The notes under the pieces were generated by a model, which ran no database searches, was not told where the DNA came from, and saw only the letters and a list, made by a program, of their open reading frames with translations. DNA of 64,000 bases from NCBI GenBank assembly GCA_029561455.1, contig JAKQIY010000013.1, positions 1 to 64,000 of the forward strand. Direction: 5' to 3'. Of this stretch, positions 44,072 to 53,210 are shown in pieces. The translations under genes were made by a program, and so were the position numbers. Each line of letters begins with the position of its first letter. Within the stretch, counting starts at the first letter, position 1. The DNA is from a bacterium (GTDB lineage: Bacteria > Zhuqueibacterota > Zhuqueibacteria > Residuimicrobiales > Krinioviventaceae).

Positions 44072-45265
44072 TTACCAGCGGCAGGATATATGGTTTAACA
44101 GCCTGGAATCGCTTGTTTTATATTTATTGGTCAGCCATTGGTATTCGACATCGGCGGAGAAATGCCGGGAAAGCCGCCAGGAGAGCCGCGCCGCATTGGC
44201 GATTTGATCGTCAAATTCGTAAATGGTTTCGGTTCTGTACTTGCTATAGTCGGTATAAATCGAGAAAACCAGGTTATGAATAACTTCCAGACCATAGTCA
44301 AAAGCCAGGGAAACCTGGTCGCCGGCGTCGCCCGCTTCGTAAACCACACCCAGGCTGCCGTTTTGATTCTGCAAGGCAACCTGCACACAATTGGCCGCCG
44401 CGTCATCCGTTTGTATATGGTACATACCGGCATTGACATGGACATTGTCCCATAACCGGTAACTGCCATTCAGTTCCACCCGTTGGTAGGGCTTGGCGGA
44501 AAAAATTGTATAAAAAGAGTTTGCATAGATCTGCGGACGCTGCATTTTCAGTTCCACTGAGGTAGACAATCGTTCCGTCCACAAGCGCTGTCCGGCTATG
44601 AGCAAGCGCTGTATATTGTCATTAGCGGTATTATAATGTGCCTGGATGTTCAAAGTGGTATTGTTAAAATAACGATTGTTGATGTTTAATCCGGCAATTT
44701 GCCAAAGGGTTGCACTGGTATCGGCTTTGTGTAGAAACAGCAACTGTGCAGTTGTTTTTGTGGACAAGAGATTACTTATCTGGTAAAAACCGCCAACTAC
44801 TTGCCGGTTTTCAGCTTGATTTAAATCCAGGCTGCGAGAGATAGTTGATTCCGCGCCGCCATAAACCTGGAACAGATTTTTGCCGATAGAGTATTCTGCA
44901 TTAATTCCATCCAACGCGCCCATCATCACACCGGGGTGGAAAAACTGCCTACCGATCGTCATCTTTAAATGGTTATTAAACAGTTTTTGGAATTGCAGAT
45001 TTAATTGCCAGGTTTGGAATCTCTGTTTGTCCGCAAGATCGACATTGGCATCCGATAACACTCTGACCATAGAATTAAATACGATTTTTTTATAAGCCGT
45101 TGCGGTGTTTAAACGCAGGTACTGATAAATACGGGTAGTCGCTTCTTCATCTTTATAGCAATAGACGGAATTTTTCAGTTGGCCATGAAAAATCAGGCTT
45201 TGCGCCAGCAACTGAGGCCCAAAGCAGATACAAAGCAGGAGAATAATCAACGTGATTTTCTTCAT
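44072..45265 (-). CDS. Outer-membrane porin of the cytochrome conduit
   Basis: A 397-residue beta-barrel protein with a signal peptide ending LLAQS. Alternating amphipathic strands with aromatic ends run through the whole length (for example TWQLNLQFQKLF, LKMTIGRQFFHPG, RVELNGSYRLWDNVHVNAGMYHIQ) and it closes with ...ISCRW, an aromatic C-terminus. AGAGG precedes the Met. It is first in the operon with two multiheme cytochromes, so it probably forms the sheath through which they exchange electrons. It is shorter than MtrB-type porins; an unrelated porin is possible. Confidence 0.75.
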   Translation of the reverse strand: MKKITLIILLLCICFGPQLLAQSLIFHGQLKNSVYCYKDEEATTRIYQYLRLNTATAYKKIVFNSMVRVLSDANVDLADKQRFQTWQLNLQFQKLFNNHLKMTIGRQFFHPGVMMGALDGINAEYSIGKNLFQVYGGAESTISRSLDLNQAENRQVVGGFYQISNLLSTKTTAQLLFLHKADTSATLWQIAGLNINNRYFNNTTLNIQAHYNTANDNIQRLLIAGQRLWTERLSTSVELKMQRPQIYANSFYTIFSAKPYQRVELNGSYRLWDNVHVNAGMYHIQTDDAAANCVQVALQNQNGSLGVVYEAGDAGDQVSLAFDYGLEVIHNLVFSIYTDYSKYRTETIYEFDDQIANAARLSWRLSRHFSADVEYQWLTNKYKTSDSRLLNHISCRW

Positions 45266-45373
45266 TACAACCTCTGGAAAATAATTAAATTTTGAAATAT
45301 CCAATTTTATAATTAACAGTGTAATAGTCAAGTAAAATTTTCTATTGACATTGCAAAACATTTTTAATATTTT

Positions 45374-45388
45374 ACGAAAACGTTTAAG
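45374..45388. promoter_or_regulatory. Possible LacI-type operator
   Basis: The palindromic core AAACGTTT lies in the divergent spacer between the porin operon and the secreted-protein/GH78 genes. Flanks are only weakly symmetrical. It resembles LacI-family sites but is short. Confidence 0.3.
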
Positions 45389-45506
45389 TTGCTATGTCTT
45401 TTTTTTGCAACAAGCCCGCTAACAACAATTGTTTATTCTCAACCCTGTTGTAATAGCTTGTTCTGTTGCCGACACTTGACTCAATTTACTCATTCAAGGA
45501 GGGACT

Positions 45507-46553
45507 GTGATTCGTTCTTTCTATCTACTGATTATTATCGGCCTGGTAATTTTCATGGACTGTGCTGGTGAAAAGCATCAGGAAATCCGCCGGTTCTTTT
45601 CCAAAGACAGTTTCTGGAATACACCGCTTGCTGCCAATGTTGAAATTGATCCGCGCAATGATGAATTTATTGCCTTGCTGGAAACCGAACCCAATGTCAA
45701 GGGCTTTGGCATCAATTTAACCAAATGGACGATTCCCGTTTACGATGTCGATAGTTCCACACCGGTACATACAATTGAACGCCATTATTTGTCGCCGGAA
45801 GAAAAGAAACACTGGAATACCGACCGGGAAGCGTTCGGGCATGGGCCGGGTTTTGACCGGGTGCCTATTCCGGATGCAGCCTTACCGGACCCGGAAGAAG
45901 ACGCCCATTTTGCTGTAATCGACTGGAAGCGCAAACTGGTGTGGGATATGTGGGGCTTTCGTATCCGCCCGGACAGCTCCTGGGAATCGAATACCGGTAT
46001 GGTTTACCGAATTGATGGAGATGGAATATTTAGAACCAGTGATTTTGATGTTAAAAACGGCGAAAGCATCCATTTTCACGGCCCCAGTCGCGCCGCCGGT
46101 GTACCTGCCATTGCCGGTCTGATCATGTATGATGAAGTGCAGGCCGGGGAGATCAACCACAAACTGGCCGGGGCCGTTCGTTTTACTGCCTTGCAGCAGT
46201 TTGTCTATCCGGCGTCATGGACCGATGGTTATATTCCTAATGGAATACCTGAAGGCGCTATTATTCAACTGGACCCTGCTGTTGATCTAAGTCAATTTAA
46301 TTTGCTGCCCGGAGAAATTGTAGTAGCGCGGGCGCTGCAAATATATGGTATGGTCATTGTTGATACGGCGGGCGGCAGCACCCTGTACGGTGAAGGATTG
46401 TGGGGGCATCCCGGTAAAAGCTGGAATGGCATTTTACGGGAATGGGATGGCGGTATTTGTACCATACCGCTTAAACATTTCCGGGTTTTAAAACTGGAGA
46501 ATATTGTCAATATGGGCGATGGCCGATCCCTGGTCAATCCCTTTTGGTATTGA
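45507..46553 (+). CDS. Secreted protein of unknown function
   Basis: A 348-residue exported protein, possibly a lipoprotein (VIFMDC after the hydrophobic core). The GTG start has AAGGAGG six bases upstream. Motifs are SFWNTPLAANVEIDP, an HFHGPSRAAGVPAIAGL block with conserved-looking His and Arg, and a C-terminal ALQIYGMVIVDTAGGS. Similar sequences exist, from memory, as an unnamed family in diverse bacteria. It lies 73 bp before the GH78 gene and may act on the same glycan. No catalytic assignment. Confidence 0.6.
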   Translation: MIRSFYLLIIIGLVIFMDCAGEKHQEIRRFFSKDSFWNTPLAANVEIDPRNDEFIALLETEPNVKGFGINLTKWTIPVYDVDSSTPVHTIERHYLSPEEKKHWNTDREAFGHGPGFDRVPIPDAALPDPEEDAHFAVIDWKRKLVWDMWGFRIRPDSSWESNTGMVYRIDGDGIFRTSDFDVKNGESIHFHGPSRAAGVPAIAGLIMYDEVQAGEINHKLAGAVRFTALQQFVYPASWTDGYIPNGIPEGAIIQLDPAVDLSQFNLLPGEIVVARALQIYGMVIVDTAGGSTLYGEGLWGHPGKSWNGILREWDGGICTIPLKHFRVLKLENIVNMGDGRSLVNPFWY

Positions 46554-46626
46554 TTAGTGGAAAAAAGCGAGTTTATAACCATTTGGTCGAAAAAATTTTA
46601 CTTTATATTTACTGGGAGAGTACTCT

Positions 46627-49512
46627 ATGAAAAGACGTACTTTTTTGAAAACAACTTCTCTTGGCATTGCCGGAACAGCGATTATAACAGGACCTGTCGG
46701 TAACTTGCTGGCAGGAGAAACCGAAAGCGCTGCAAATGCCCGGTTTGTGTGGTACGATGACAACGGCCAGGGACGCAATCTTTATGCGCAATTCCGCAAG
46801 ACTTTAGTACTGGCCGGTTCAGTAAAACGCGCCGCACTGCATGTCTTTGCCGATACTTCGTACCAGCTATTTATTAACGGCGAGTTTATAGAATTCGGGC
46901 CGGTGCGCTTTGATCCCCGCTTTCCGTTGTACGATACCCATGATTTGACGCCGCACCTGAAAAAAGGGAGGAATGTTATTGCCGTCGAGGTCAATTATTT
47001 CGGCCATAAAACTTACAAATCTATGCTCTCCAATGCCGGGTTTATTGCCTGGGGTGAAATCGCCGATGACGCCGGCACAATGATCTCCCTGGCTACCGGC
47101 AAAACGGTTTGGAAATGCCGCCCAAGCGATGAACATATCCGTTACGCCTCAAAGACCAGCTTTGCCCTGAACGCAGCGGATCAGTTCAGCCAGGTCTATT
47201 CCGGTCAGGGCTGGAAAGCGGTGGATTTTGACGACCGTAATTGGCCGGCGGCAATAGAACTGGCGCGCCAGGATCATTGGGGCGAACTCGCTCCCCGCTC
47301 TATTCCTTTTATGAGCGGCAAAAATGTGCCGGTTGGCCGTGTTATGGGTGTCTATCCATTGCGCAAAACCGAGGACTGGTATTCCTTTACTTTGCCGCTG
47401 CCGCATTACTTTGAAGATAACGCCGCAGAATACAGCAACTTTTTAGCCTTTAAAACCTGGATATATTCCCCGGTCGACCAGGAAATTTCACCCGGCGTGT
47501 TTTGGGGTGAAAGCTGGCTGAACGGCGAGGAATTGGCGCGCGGTACGGAATCTGTGAACAAGAGTATGCGTATTCAGCAGCGCTGGAAATTGAAAAAAGG
47601 CTGGAATTACTTTTTGGGCAAAGTGGGCGCTTATTTCGATGCGTTGCATCATTACCTGGCGCTGCCCAAAGATCGGGGACTGGTAGTGGCTGCGGATAAG
47701 AAAATGAACTCACAATATTCCTTTTACCGGCTGCCGGTGTTAAAAGCGGAACAGTACGATACTTTCCTTAAAAATAAATCGTTGCCATATTCTGCCAACG
47801 ACCCCATGACCGAGGTTGGCGGTTGGATCGCTATCAATAAATCCGACCCGGCGTACGATCCCTGCCGGGAGACCAGTTGGGACGATTACGGCGAGCCTTT
47901 TGAAACATTGAAAGCCGAACAACTCAACGGTCATGTCTTCCGTAAAGCCGAGTACCCGGATGGCTTTGCCGTGCTTGTCGATATGGGCTATATACACCTG
48001 GTCTTGCCGCGCCTGCAATTGCAGGGTGTACGCGGTGCAGTGGTGGATATTACCGGTGAAGAACATATTAACCGGGACAATATGCACATTACCCAGAGTC
48101 ACCATTACCACATCGGCGACCGCATTACCTGCACGCAGGATACGCTGGACTGGTTTCCGACGCACCCGCGCGGTTTCCGCTATCTTAATATCACAGTCCG
48201 CAATGCCCCCGGCGATGTTACTCTAAAATCCTTATCCCTGCGCAGTGCCAATTATCCGGTCGAGGCCAGGGGCAGCTTTACCTGTTCCGAGCCGTTGCTT
48301 AATGAAATTTGGCTCATGGGGCAGCGCACCCAGGCCACTAATATGGAAGACGTGTTTGTCGATTGTGTAGGCCGGGAGCGCGGTATGTATGGCCGGGATA
48401 CGATCATTCAGTATCATGTCAACCTGGCGACCTTTGGCGATCAGGCACTGATGCGCCGCTGTTTGGAATTGTTCGGCCAGTCCCCGGACGCCTCCGGCAA
48501 GTTCCGCGCTGTGTATCCCAATAACGGCGATTACACCATCGCCGATTTCGCCCTGAATATGCTGGAAGGTTATCGGGCTTATTATGAATACAGCGGCGAT
48601 TCCGCTCTGATCGCAGAGTACTGGGACGCCATGATGAAGAACCTGGCCTGGTTCGATGAACTTGCCGATGAACGCGCCGACCTGCTGTTGGATGCTGAAT
48701 GGGACAAGAAACGCAACGTCAAATCCATTTATGGCGGCTTTCATGGCGACGGCGGCATAGTGCGGGGATATATGAGTAATACCGGCATCCATTGTGTATT
48801 CAGTTGTAATTACCTGCTGGCATTGCAGAGCGCCGTTTTACTGGCTCAAGTAATCGGTAAAACTGATGACCTGATGCGAATGCAAAAGCGGGTGGGTATT
48901 CTTAGTAGAACCATAGCGGACAAGTTTTGGGATGATGATAAAAAATGTTTTACCGACAACCTGCAAAAATCCACCCATTCCATTCAAGCCAATTTGTTTC
49001 CCATCCACGCTGGAATTGTGAGCGCCGATCGGCTTGCGCATGTTAAAAAGCACGTCGCCTGGGAGTTACGTTCCCTGTTTGTGAATGGTTACGATCCGGG
49101 CCGCGGTGTTTATACCTCGCCCAGTTATGCTTTTTATACTCTGGATGGCTTGTACAAGGCCGGATTGATCGAGACTGCCGAGAATTTACTCAAGCAGGGC
49201 TGGGGATGGGGACTGGCGCAAGGATTAAAAACCTGTATGGAGCATTTTGGTCTGGGCGGCAGCCAGTGCCACGCCTGGTCGGCCAGTCCCACCTGGTATT
49301 TATCGAAATATGTGCTGGGCGTACAGTTCCCCAAGGCGCCGGATTTGAATTATGTGGAATTAAACGTAAAAACTCATTATGTTACCAGTGCCGAAGGTAA
49401 ATACCCGCATCCCCTGGGTGATATTTATGTGAAATGGCACAAGGATAATGGCCACATTATCTTTGATCACGTAGAAGCTCCTGCGGGAGTAACGGTCAGG
49501 GTAGCCGGTTGA
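46627..49512 (+). CDS. GH78 alpha-L-rhamnosidase, Tat-exported
   Basis: A 961-residue enzyme releasing terminal alpha-L-rhamnose. The start MKRRTFLKTTSLGIAG is a twin-arginine signal. N-terminal beta-sandwich domains carry FADTSYQLFINGEF and KKGRNVIAVEVNYFG. The (alpha/alpha)6 catalytic barrel begins near residue 560, with DCVGRERGMYGRD (about 578) corresponding to the acidic DCPxR-E-GW-D motif. A C-terminal beta domain completes it. Folded export through Tat suits a large multidomain enzyme. GGAGAG precedes the ATG. Confidence 0.87.
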   Translation: MKRRTFLKTTSLGIAGTAIITGPVGNLLAGETESAANARFVWYDDNGQGRNLYAQFRKTLVLAGSVKRAALHVFADTSYQLFINGEFIEFGPVRFDPRFPLYDTHDLTPHLKKGRNVIAVEVNYFGHKTYKSMLSNAGFIAWGEIADDAGTMISLATGKTVWKCRPSDEHIRYASKTSFALNAADQFSQVYSGQGWKAVDFDDRNWPAAIELARQDHWGELAPRSIPFMSGKNVPVGRVMGVYPLRKTEDWYSFTLPLPHYFEDNAAEYSNFLAFKTWIYSPVDQEISPGVFWGESWLNGEELARGTESVNKSMRIQQRWKLKKGWNYFLGKVGAYFDALHHYLALPKDRGLVVAADKKMNSQYSFYRLPVLKAEQYDTFLKNKSLPYSANDPMTEVGGWIAINKSDPAYDPCRETSWDDYGEPFETLKAEQLNGHVFRKAEYPDGFAVLVDMGYIHLVLPRLQLQGVRGAVVDITGEEHINRDNMHITQSHHYHIGDRITCTQDTLDWFPTHPRGFRYLNITVRNAPGDVTLKSLSLRSANYPVEARGSFTCSEPLLNEIWLMGQRTQATNMEDVFVDCVGRERGMYGRDTIIQYHVNLATFGDQALMRRCLELFGQSPDASGKFRAVYPNNGDYTIADFALNMLEGYRAYYEYSGDSALIAEYWDAMMKNLAWFDELADERADLLLDAEWDKKRNVKSIYGGFHGDGGIVRGYMSNTGIHCVFSCNYLLALQSAVLLAQVIGKTDDLMRMQKRVGILSRTIADKFWDDDKKCFTDNLQKSTHSIQANLFPIHAGIVSADRLAHVKKHVAWELRSLFVNGYDPGRGVYTSPSYAFYTLDGLYKAGLIETAENLLKQGWGWGLAQGLKTCMEHFGLGGSQCHAWSASPTWYLSKYVLGVQFPKAPDLNYVELNVKTHYVTSAEGKYPHPLGDIYVKWHKDNGHIIFDHVEAPAGVTVRVAG

Positions 49513-49648
49513 TTTTTTATTACAGGAACAGGATGAAAAATCGCTGTTTGTTATTTACTGTGAATTGGATGGAGCCTAGCCCCATCCGGATGATTATTGT
49601 AAATTTTCTGATAAGCGCCATAATCAATTACAATAAACAAGGAGCCTT

Positions 49649-50524
49649 ATGTCGCCATTAACATCACGTCGTTTTTTTATAAAACTGTTTGGAGCAGGAG
49701 CCGTTATAATGACCATACCGAAAAAGTCCCTTGCCGGGGAAGAGCCGGAGAGAACCATTGCCGCCAGGCCCGCCGAAGAAATGCGGCCCGGCGAAATTAT
49801 ACAAGCTATTGCACAAGGGCCGTTTGCGTTTATCCCGGTATCGCCCATGCTGGAGTGGCATTCGTATCATTTGCCCCTGGGCGTGGATGCGTTGGTCTCG
49901 GAAGGCGTGGCCCGCCAAATATGCCATATAACCGGCGGGGTCTGGTTCCGGCCGCTGTCGTTCGGCCTCGATTCTACCCGCAATGGGGAACAACTGGCGA
50001 TGTGGGGCTTTAACCAGGATGAACAGGTATACGGCATGAATTTCCCGGATGTGCCACTGGCCAGTGAATACTGTCTGCGCCCGGAAATGATCGCCGCAGT
50101 GCGTAACCGGCTGGCTATTCTGGCGCGGATGAAGGTGAAACACGCCTTTATCATCAACCATCACGGCGGAGCGGGACAAGTTGAGACGCTGCAAGAGATC
50201 GCCGCACAAGCCACCACCGCAACCCTGCGCGTTCATGCTGTGCGTACGTATCAGTTCAATGACCTGACCGAAGCCGAGGGTTTTTACGGCGTCGGCGGCC
50301 ATGCCGATTACAGCGAAACGCTATGGCTGCTGGCTTTTCGTCCCGAACTGGTTGATGTATCGACGCTGCCGGAGGGCGAACTGGCCGTACGCAAGTATGG
50401 CATACTGCATAACAAGCCGGTCATCGAGGCCAGGTGGAATCCCCGCAATGTAGATGTTAAAGTGGCGCAGTTGTTAAACCGCCGCGTGGTGGATAATTTT
50501 GTGAAATACATTAACGCTTTATAA
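49649..50524 (+). CDS. Creatininase-family amidohydrolase, exported
   Basis: A 291-residue protein with an N-terminal SRRFFIKLFGAGAV segment that looks like a Tat signal, unusual for this usually cytoplasmic family. Metal-binding blocks are EWHSYHLPLGVDA (residues 69-81), INHHGGAG (about 170) and GVGGHADYSET (about 210). Family members hydrolyse cyclic or linear amides such as creatinine or formamides on sugars. AAGGAG precedes the ATG. Linked to GH78; the substrate may be a modified sugar, but this is a guess. Confidence 0.8.
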   Translation: MSPLTSRRFFIKLFGAGAVIMTIPKKSLAGEEPERTIAARPAEEMRPGEIIQAIAQGPFAFIPVSPMLEWHSYHLPLGVDALVSEGVARQICHITGGVWFRPLSFGLDSTRNGEQLAMWGFNQDEQVYGMNFPDVPLASEYCLRPEMIAAVRNRLAILARMKVKHAFIINHHGGAGQVETLQEIAAQATTATLRVHAVRTYQFNDLTEAEGFYGVGGHADYSETLWLLAFRPELVDVSTLPEGELAVRKYGILHNKPVIEARWNPRNVDVKVAQLLNRRVVDNFVKYINAL

Positions 50525-50541
50525 AAGTGGACATTTTGTAG

Positions 50542-50606
50542 GTTGGGGGCTTTACCAGTCAACTGCATACTAAAATTTTCAAGATTGCTGAGGTAAAGCC
50601 CCCAAC
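50542..50606. repeat. Perfect 15-bp stem hairpin downstream of creatininase gene
   Basis: GTTGGGGGCTTTACC pairs exactly with GGTAAAGCCCCCAAC over a 35-base loop. No T-run follows, so it is a weak terminator candidate and better seen as one of the dispersed hairpins. Confidence 0.6.
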
Positions 50607-50716
50607 ATATATCTGCAAATTGTCAAGTGGAAGGCATGGACAAGGGGACGAACAATTCAATTGTAATAAAAATATATTATCCGCAGATTACACAGATTAA
50701 CTCAGATGACAGCGTA

Positions 50717-50831
50717 TGGTCGTCGAGTAGGGCCGAAACAAGTCAGACGTCAAACGTCAGATGTGAGAAGACGGGTAGGTCGGGCCTGTGGCCCGGCAAA
50801 AAAGCGTCCGGTCTTTGAGTAGGGCCGAAAA
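50717..50831. repeat. GAGTAGGGCCGAAA direct repeats
   Basis: GTCGAGTAGGGCCGAAACA (50723 on) and TTTGAGTAGGGCCGAAAATG (50813 on) are near copies. GGTCGTCGAGTAGG recurs inverted at about 51433-51450. The 50607-50924 gap has no supportable gene. Confidence 0.5.
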
Positions 50832-50924
50832 TGCTTTAAGAAAAAGTATAAAACTGATCATCTTCCTGAGAAATCTTGCCAGGCGCTATTACGGCCTGTA
50901 TCGAGAAACCGGTCCCATAAAAAA

Positions 50925-51122
50925 TCACAGCACCGGCTCATGCGCTTTGCGGCCATACACTTTTTCGTACGCTTTGCAGGCGGGACAAACTCCGCCCTCG
51001 ATTTTGCTCACAAACCAGAAGGCAAAGCCTTTTTGTTTGGCGCGCGCGGTTTTGCACAGGGTACAGTTCAGACATTGTTGCGCCAAGGCACGGTCTTTGT
51101 CGGTGGTAGTGGCTGTAGACAT
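50925..51122 (-). CDS. Small zinc-ribbon-like protein
   Basis: A 65-residue soluble protein with CLNCTLC (C17, C20, C23) and VCPAC (C46, C49), spaced as a zinc ribbon or Fe-S binding knot, joined by a basic-aromatic KQKGFAFWFVSKIE segment. GGAGG lies six bases before the ATG, an excellent ribosome site. Single gene in repeat-rich surroundings. Function unknown. Confidence 0.65.
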   Translation of the reverse strand: MSTATTTDKDRALAQQCLNCTLCKTARAKQKGFAFWFVSKIEGGVCPACKAYEKVYGRKAHEPVL

Positions 51123-51310
51123 GATTTTCCTCCGGTATTCTTATGGTGATGGTTTTTTTGTGATAGGTTGACGGTTTCTAATACGTACAACAGAAGAAAT
51201 GGTTACGAACAAAACGGTTATATTTTGATCATTCTGATTGTTGAAAAAATAAATATTCAACCTTAACCCCAGTCAAGTGCGCTAACAGGAATGAAAAGAT
51301 AGTAGGGCAG

Positions 51311-51522
51311 AAGCCACATCCTGCCCTTACCCGCACCGGGATATGAATCCCGGCGCGATTAAAGGGGGTTATTCTATTTAATAAGTTGCTGAAAAAGGCG
51401 TCTCGATACGTCCGGTCTCGCGGGGCTCGACCGTCCTACTCGACGACCGGGTAAGATTGTAGGATGGGGTCTTACCCCATCAAATTAAAAAAAGCGATGG
51501 GACAGAGGCCCCATCCTACCAG
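51311..51522. repeat. Cluster of hairpin repeats
   Basis: Three units lie in the 51123-51533 gap. GCACCGGG/CCCGGCGC (51333-51356) is the common hairpin. TCGATACG through CTACTCGACGACC (51401-51450) shares GGTCGTCGAGTAGG with 50717 on. GTAGGATGGGG (51459-51469) pairs perfectly with CCCCATCCTAC (51509-51519) and encloses an inner GGGGT/ACCCC stem. No gene here. Confidence 0.6.
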
Positions 51523-51533
51523 TTATTCACTAT

Positions 51534-52514
51534 TTACAGCTTTTCAAAAAACAGTAAATAATTGCCCTTGTCCTTGGAGAAATTGAACTTGATGGCCGAG
51601 CGCGGGTGCTGGTTGAGAACACCGGTGAGCATATAGGGAATGTCAAAGCCCCACAGCAGCTTGTCGCGCAGCGGTTCGATGTGCTCCTGGATGCATCCAA
51701 GTACCGGGCGCAGTTTATATTTGGGGTTGTGCAAAAAGCCGAGCAGCGATTCGGTGCGACAGTTACCGGCGCCGCGGCCGAGACCCGCCATACTGCCGTC
51801 CACAATAGTAGCGCCATGAATGATCGCTTCGATGGTGTTGGCAAAAGCCAGTTCCTGGTTGTTGTGGGCATGCATGCCGACCTTTTTACCGTACTGCAAA
51901 AATTTCTTGACCAGGTAATGCACATGTTCGCTGTAAAGAGAGCCAAAGCTATCCACCACGTACAGCGTGCCTACTTCGGAATCCGCGAGCAGGCGCAGCG
52001 CGCTGTCCAGTTCCGGCTCCGGCACGGTGGAGATGGCCATCAAGTTGACCGTGGTTTCATAGCCTTTGTCGTGGGCGTCTTTGATCATATCCAGCGCGGT
52101 GGGTATTTCGTGGATATAGCAGGAAACGCGCACCATATCCACCACGCTCTGGCTTTTTGGCAGAATGTCGGTTTTATAATCCGTGCGGGTGGCATCGGCC
52201 ATAACGGATAACTTGAGTGGGGTGTCGTTATCACCCACAATACGGCGCATGTCTTCTTCGCGGCAAAACTTCCACGGGCCATATTGGGTGGGCGCATACA
52301 GTTTGCCATCGCCTTTGTAGCCCAGTTCCAAATAATCGATGCCCGCTTCCACGCCGGCGTTATATATTGAACGGATCACTTTATCGTCAAAATTATGGTC
52401 GTTCATGAGGCCGCCATCGCGGATGGTGCAGTCCAGAATTTTTATTTCCGGTTTAAAGGAGACCCAATCCGCAGCAGCAGAATATTCGGGACCGTTTTTT
52501 TTCAGTTCGGACAA
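51534..52514 (-). CDS. DRE-TIM aldolase-domain protein (HOA/HMG-CoA-lyase-like)
   Basis: A 326-residue cytoplasmic TIM barrel of the DRE-TIM metallolyase superfamily. ILDCTIRDGG (about 26-35) holds the Asp and Arg, and GMHAHNN (about 197) the two His ligands for a divalent metal. DGSMAGLGRGAGNCRTE is the second half signature. Relatives include 4-hydroxy-2-oxovalerate aldolase and isopropylmalate synthase; its C-terminus lacks the extra domains of those, so it may be a carboxyl-transfer or aldolase enzyme of secondary or cell-surface sugar metabolism. TTG start after AAAGGA. Confidence 0.8.
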   Translation of the reverse strand: MSELKKNGPEYSAAADWVSFKPEIKILDCTIRDGGLMNDHNFDDKVIRSIYNAGVEAGIDYLELGYKGDGKLYAPTQYGPWKFCREEDMRRIVGDNDTPLKLSVMADATRTDYKTDILPKSQSVVDMVRVSCYIHEIPTALDMIKDAHDKGYETTVNLMAISTVPEPELDSALRLLADSEVGTLYVVDSFGSLYSEHVHYLVKKFLQYGKKVGMHAHNNQELAFANTIEAIIHGATIVDGSMAGLGRGAGNCRTESLLGFLHNPKYKLRPVLGCIQEHIEPLRDKLLWGFDIPYMLTGVLNQHPRSAIKFNFSKDKGNYLLFFEKL

Positions 52515-52900
52515 GCGTTATCCTTTCAGTTCGCTGTTCTATTAATAAAATAGAGTGATGATACCACAAGTGGCGGGTGGAAACAGGGGATAATGTGGTG
52601 GAAAAACAAACGCATAAGATTGTATTTTTGTTCATCCGTATCATTATTGTTCGCCATAAACACGGCGCAACAGATAATGTAATGAATTTAAAGGTACAAG
52701 TCAAATAATTTCAGGAATATTTTGAGATACGTAGCGGCAGGGAGGGCCTCTGCCCGATAATTTGTAAAAATCGTAATTTAATCACATCCGTATGCACCAA
52801 CCTAAAATGATTGATCAAAACCTATGTACAATTGGATATATGTTTTACTTGCAAGTTTGTAAAATTACATTTAATTTGACTTGGGAATTCAGGATAAAAT
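52515..52900. other. Gene-free spacer
   Basis: No credible gene. A hairpin-type text unit (GGCAGGGAGGGCCTCTGCCC, near 52729) belongs to the dispersed class; the rest is AT-rich and leads into the toxin-antitoxin genes. Confidence 0.5.
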
Positions 52901-53209
52901 ATGATTGTTGAAATTAGAAACAAGATCAGCAACGATGAATTTGTATTTTCCAAACACGCAACGGATCAATCTGTTTTACGTCATATTAAAGTAGATGAAA
53001 TTAGCCAGGCAATATTGAATGGTGAAATAATTGAAGATTATCCTGATGATAAATACGGCCCAAGCTGCCTGATTCTTGGATATACAATCAACAACAGACC
53101 ACTCCATATTCATTGCAGCTATCCGGGCCGCATCCTGTTAAAAATAATTACTGTTTATGAGCCATCTTCCCAGGAATGGAGTGATGATAAAAAACGAAGG
53201 AATATATAG
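52901..53209 (+). CDS. DUF4258 toxin-like protein
   Basis: A 102-residue protein of the DUF4258 family (RelE-like fold). FSKHATDQSVLRHI carries the typical SKHA motif, then EIIEDYPDDKYGPSCLILG, LHIHCSYPGR and KIITVYEPSSQEW. Such genes pair with YgiT-type antitoxins and probably act as RNA-targeting toxins. The next gene begins one base after its stop. Confidence 0.85.
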   Translation: MIVEIRNKISNDEFVFSKHATDQSVLRHIKVDEISQAILNGEIIEDYPDDKYGPSCLILGYTINNRPLHIHCSYPGRILLKIITVYEPSSQEWSDDKKRRNI

Positions 53210-53210
53210 T

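Noticed and set aside
51606-52211. 201-codon plus-strand open frame
   Set aside because: Antisense to the aldolase-domain gene, which has its own start site and catalytic motifs.
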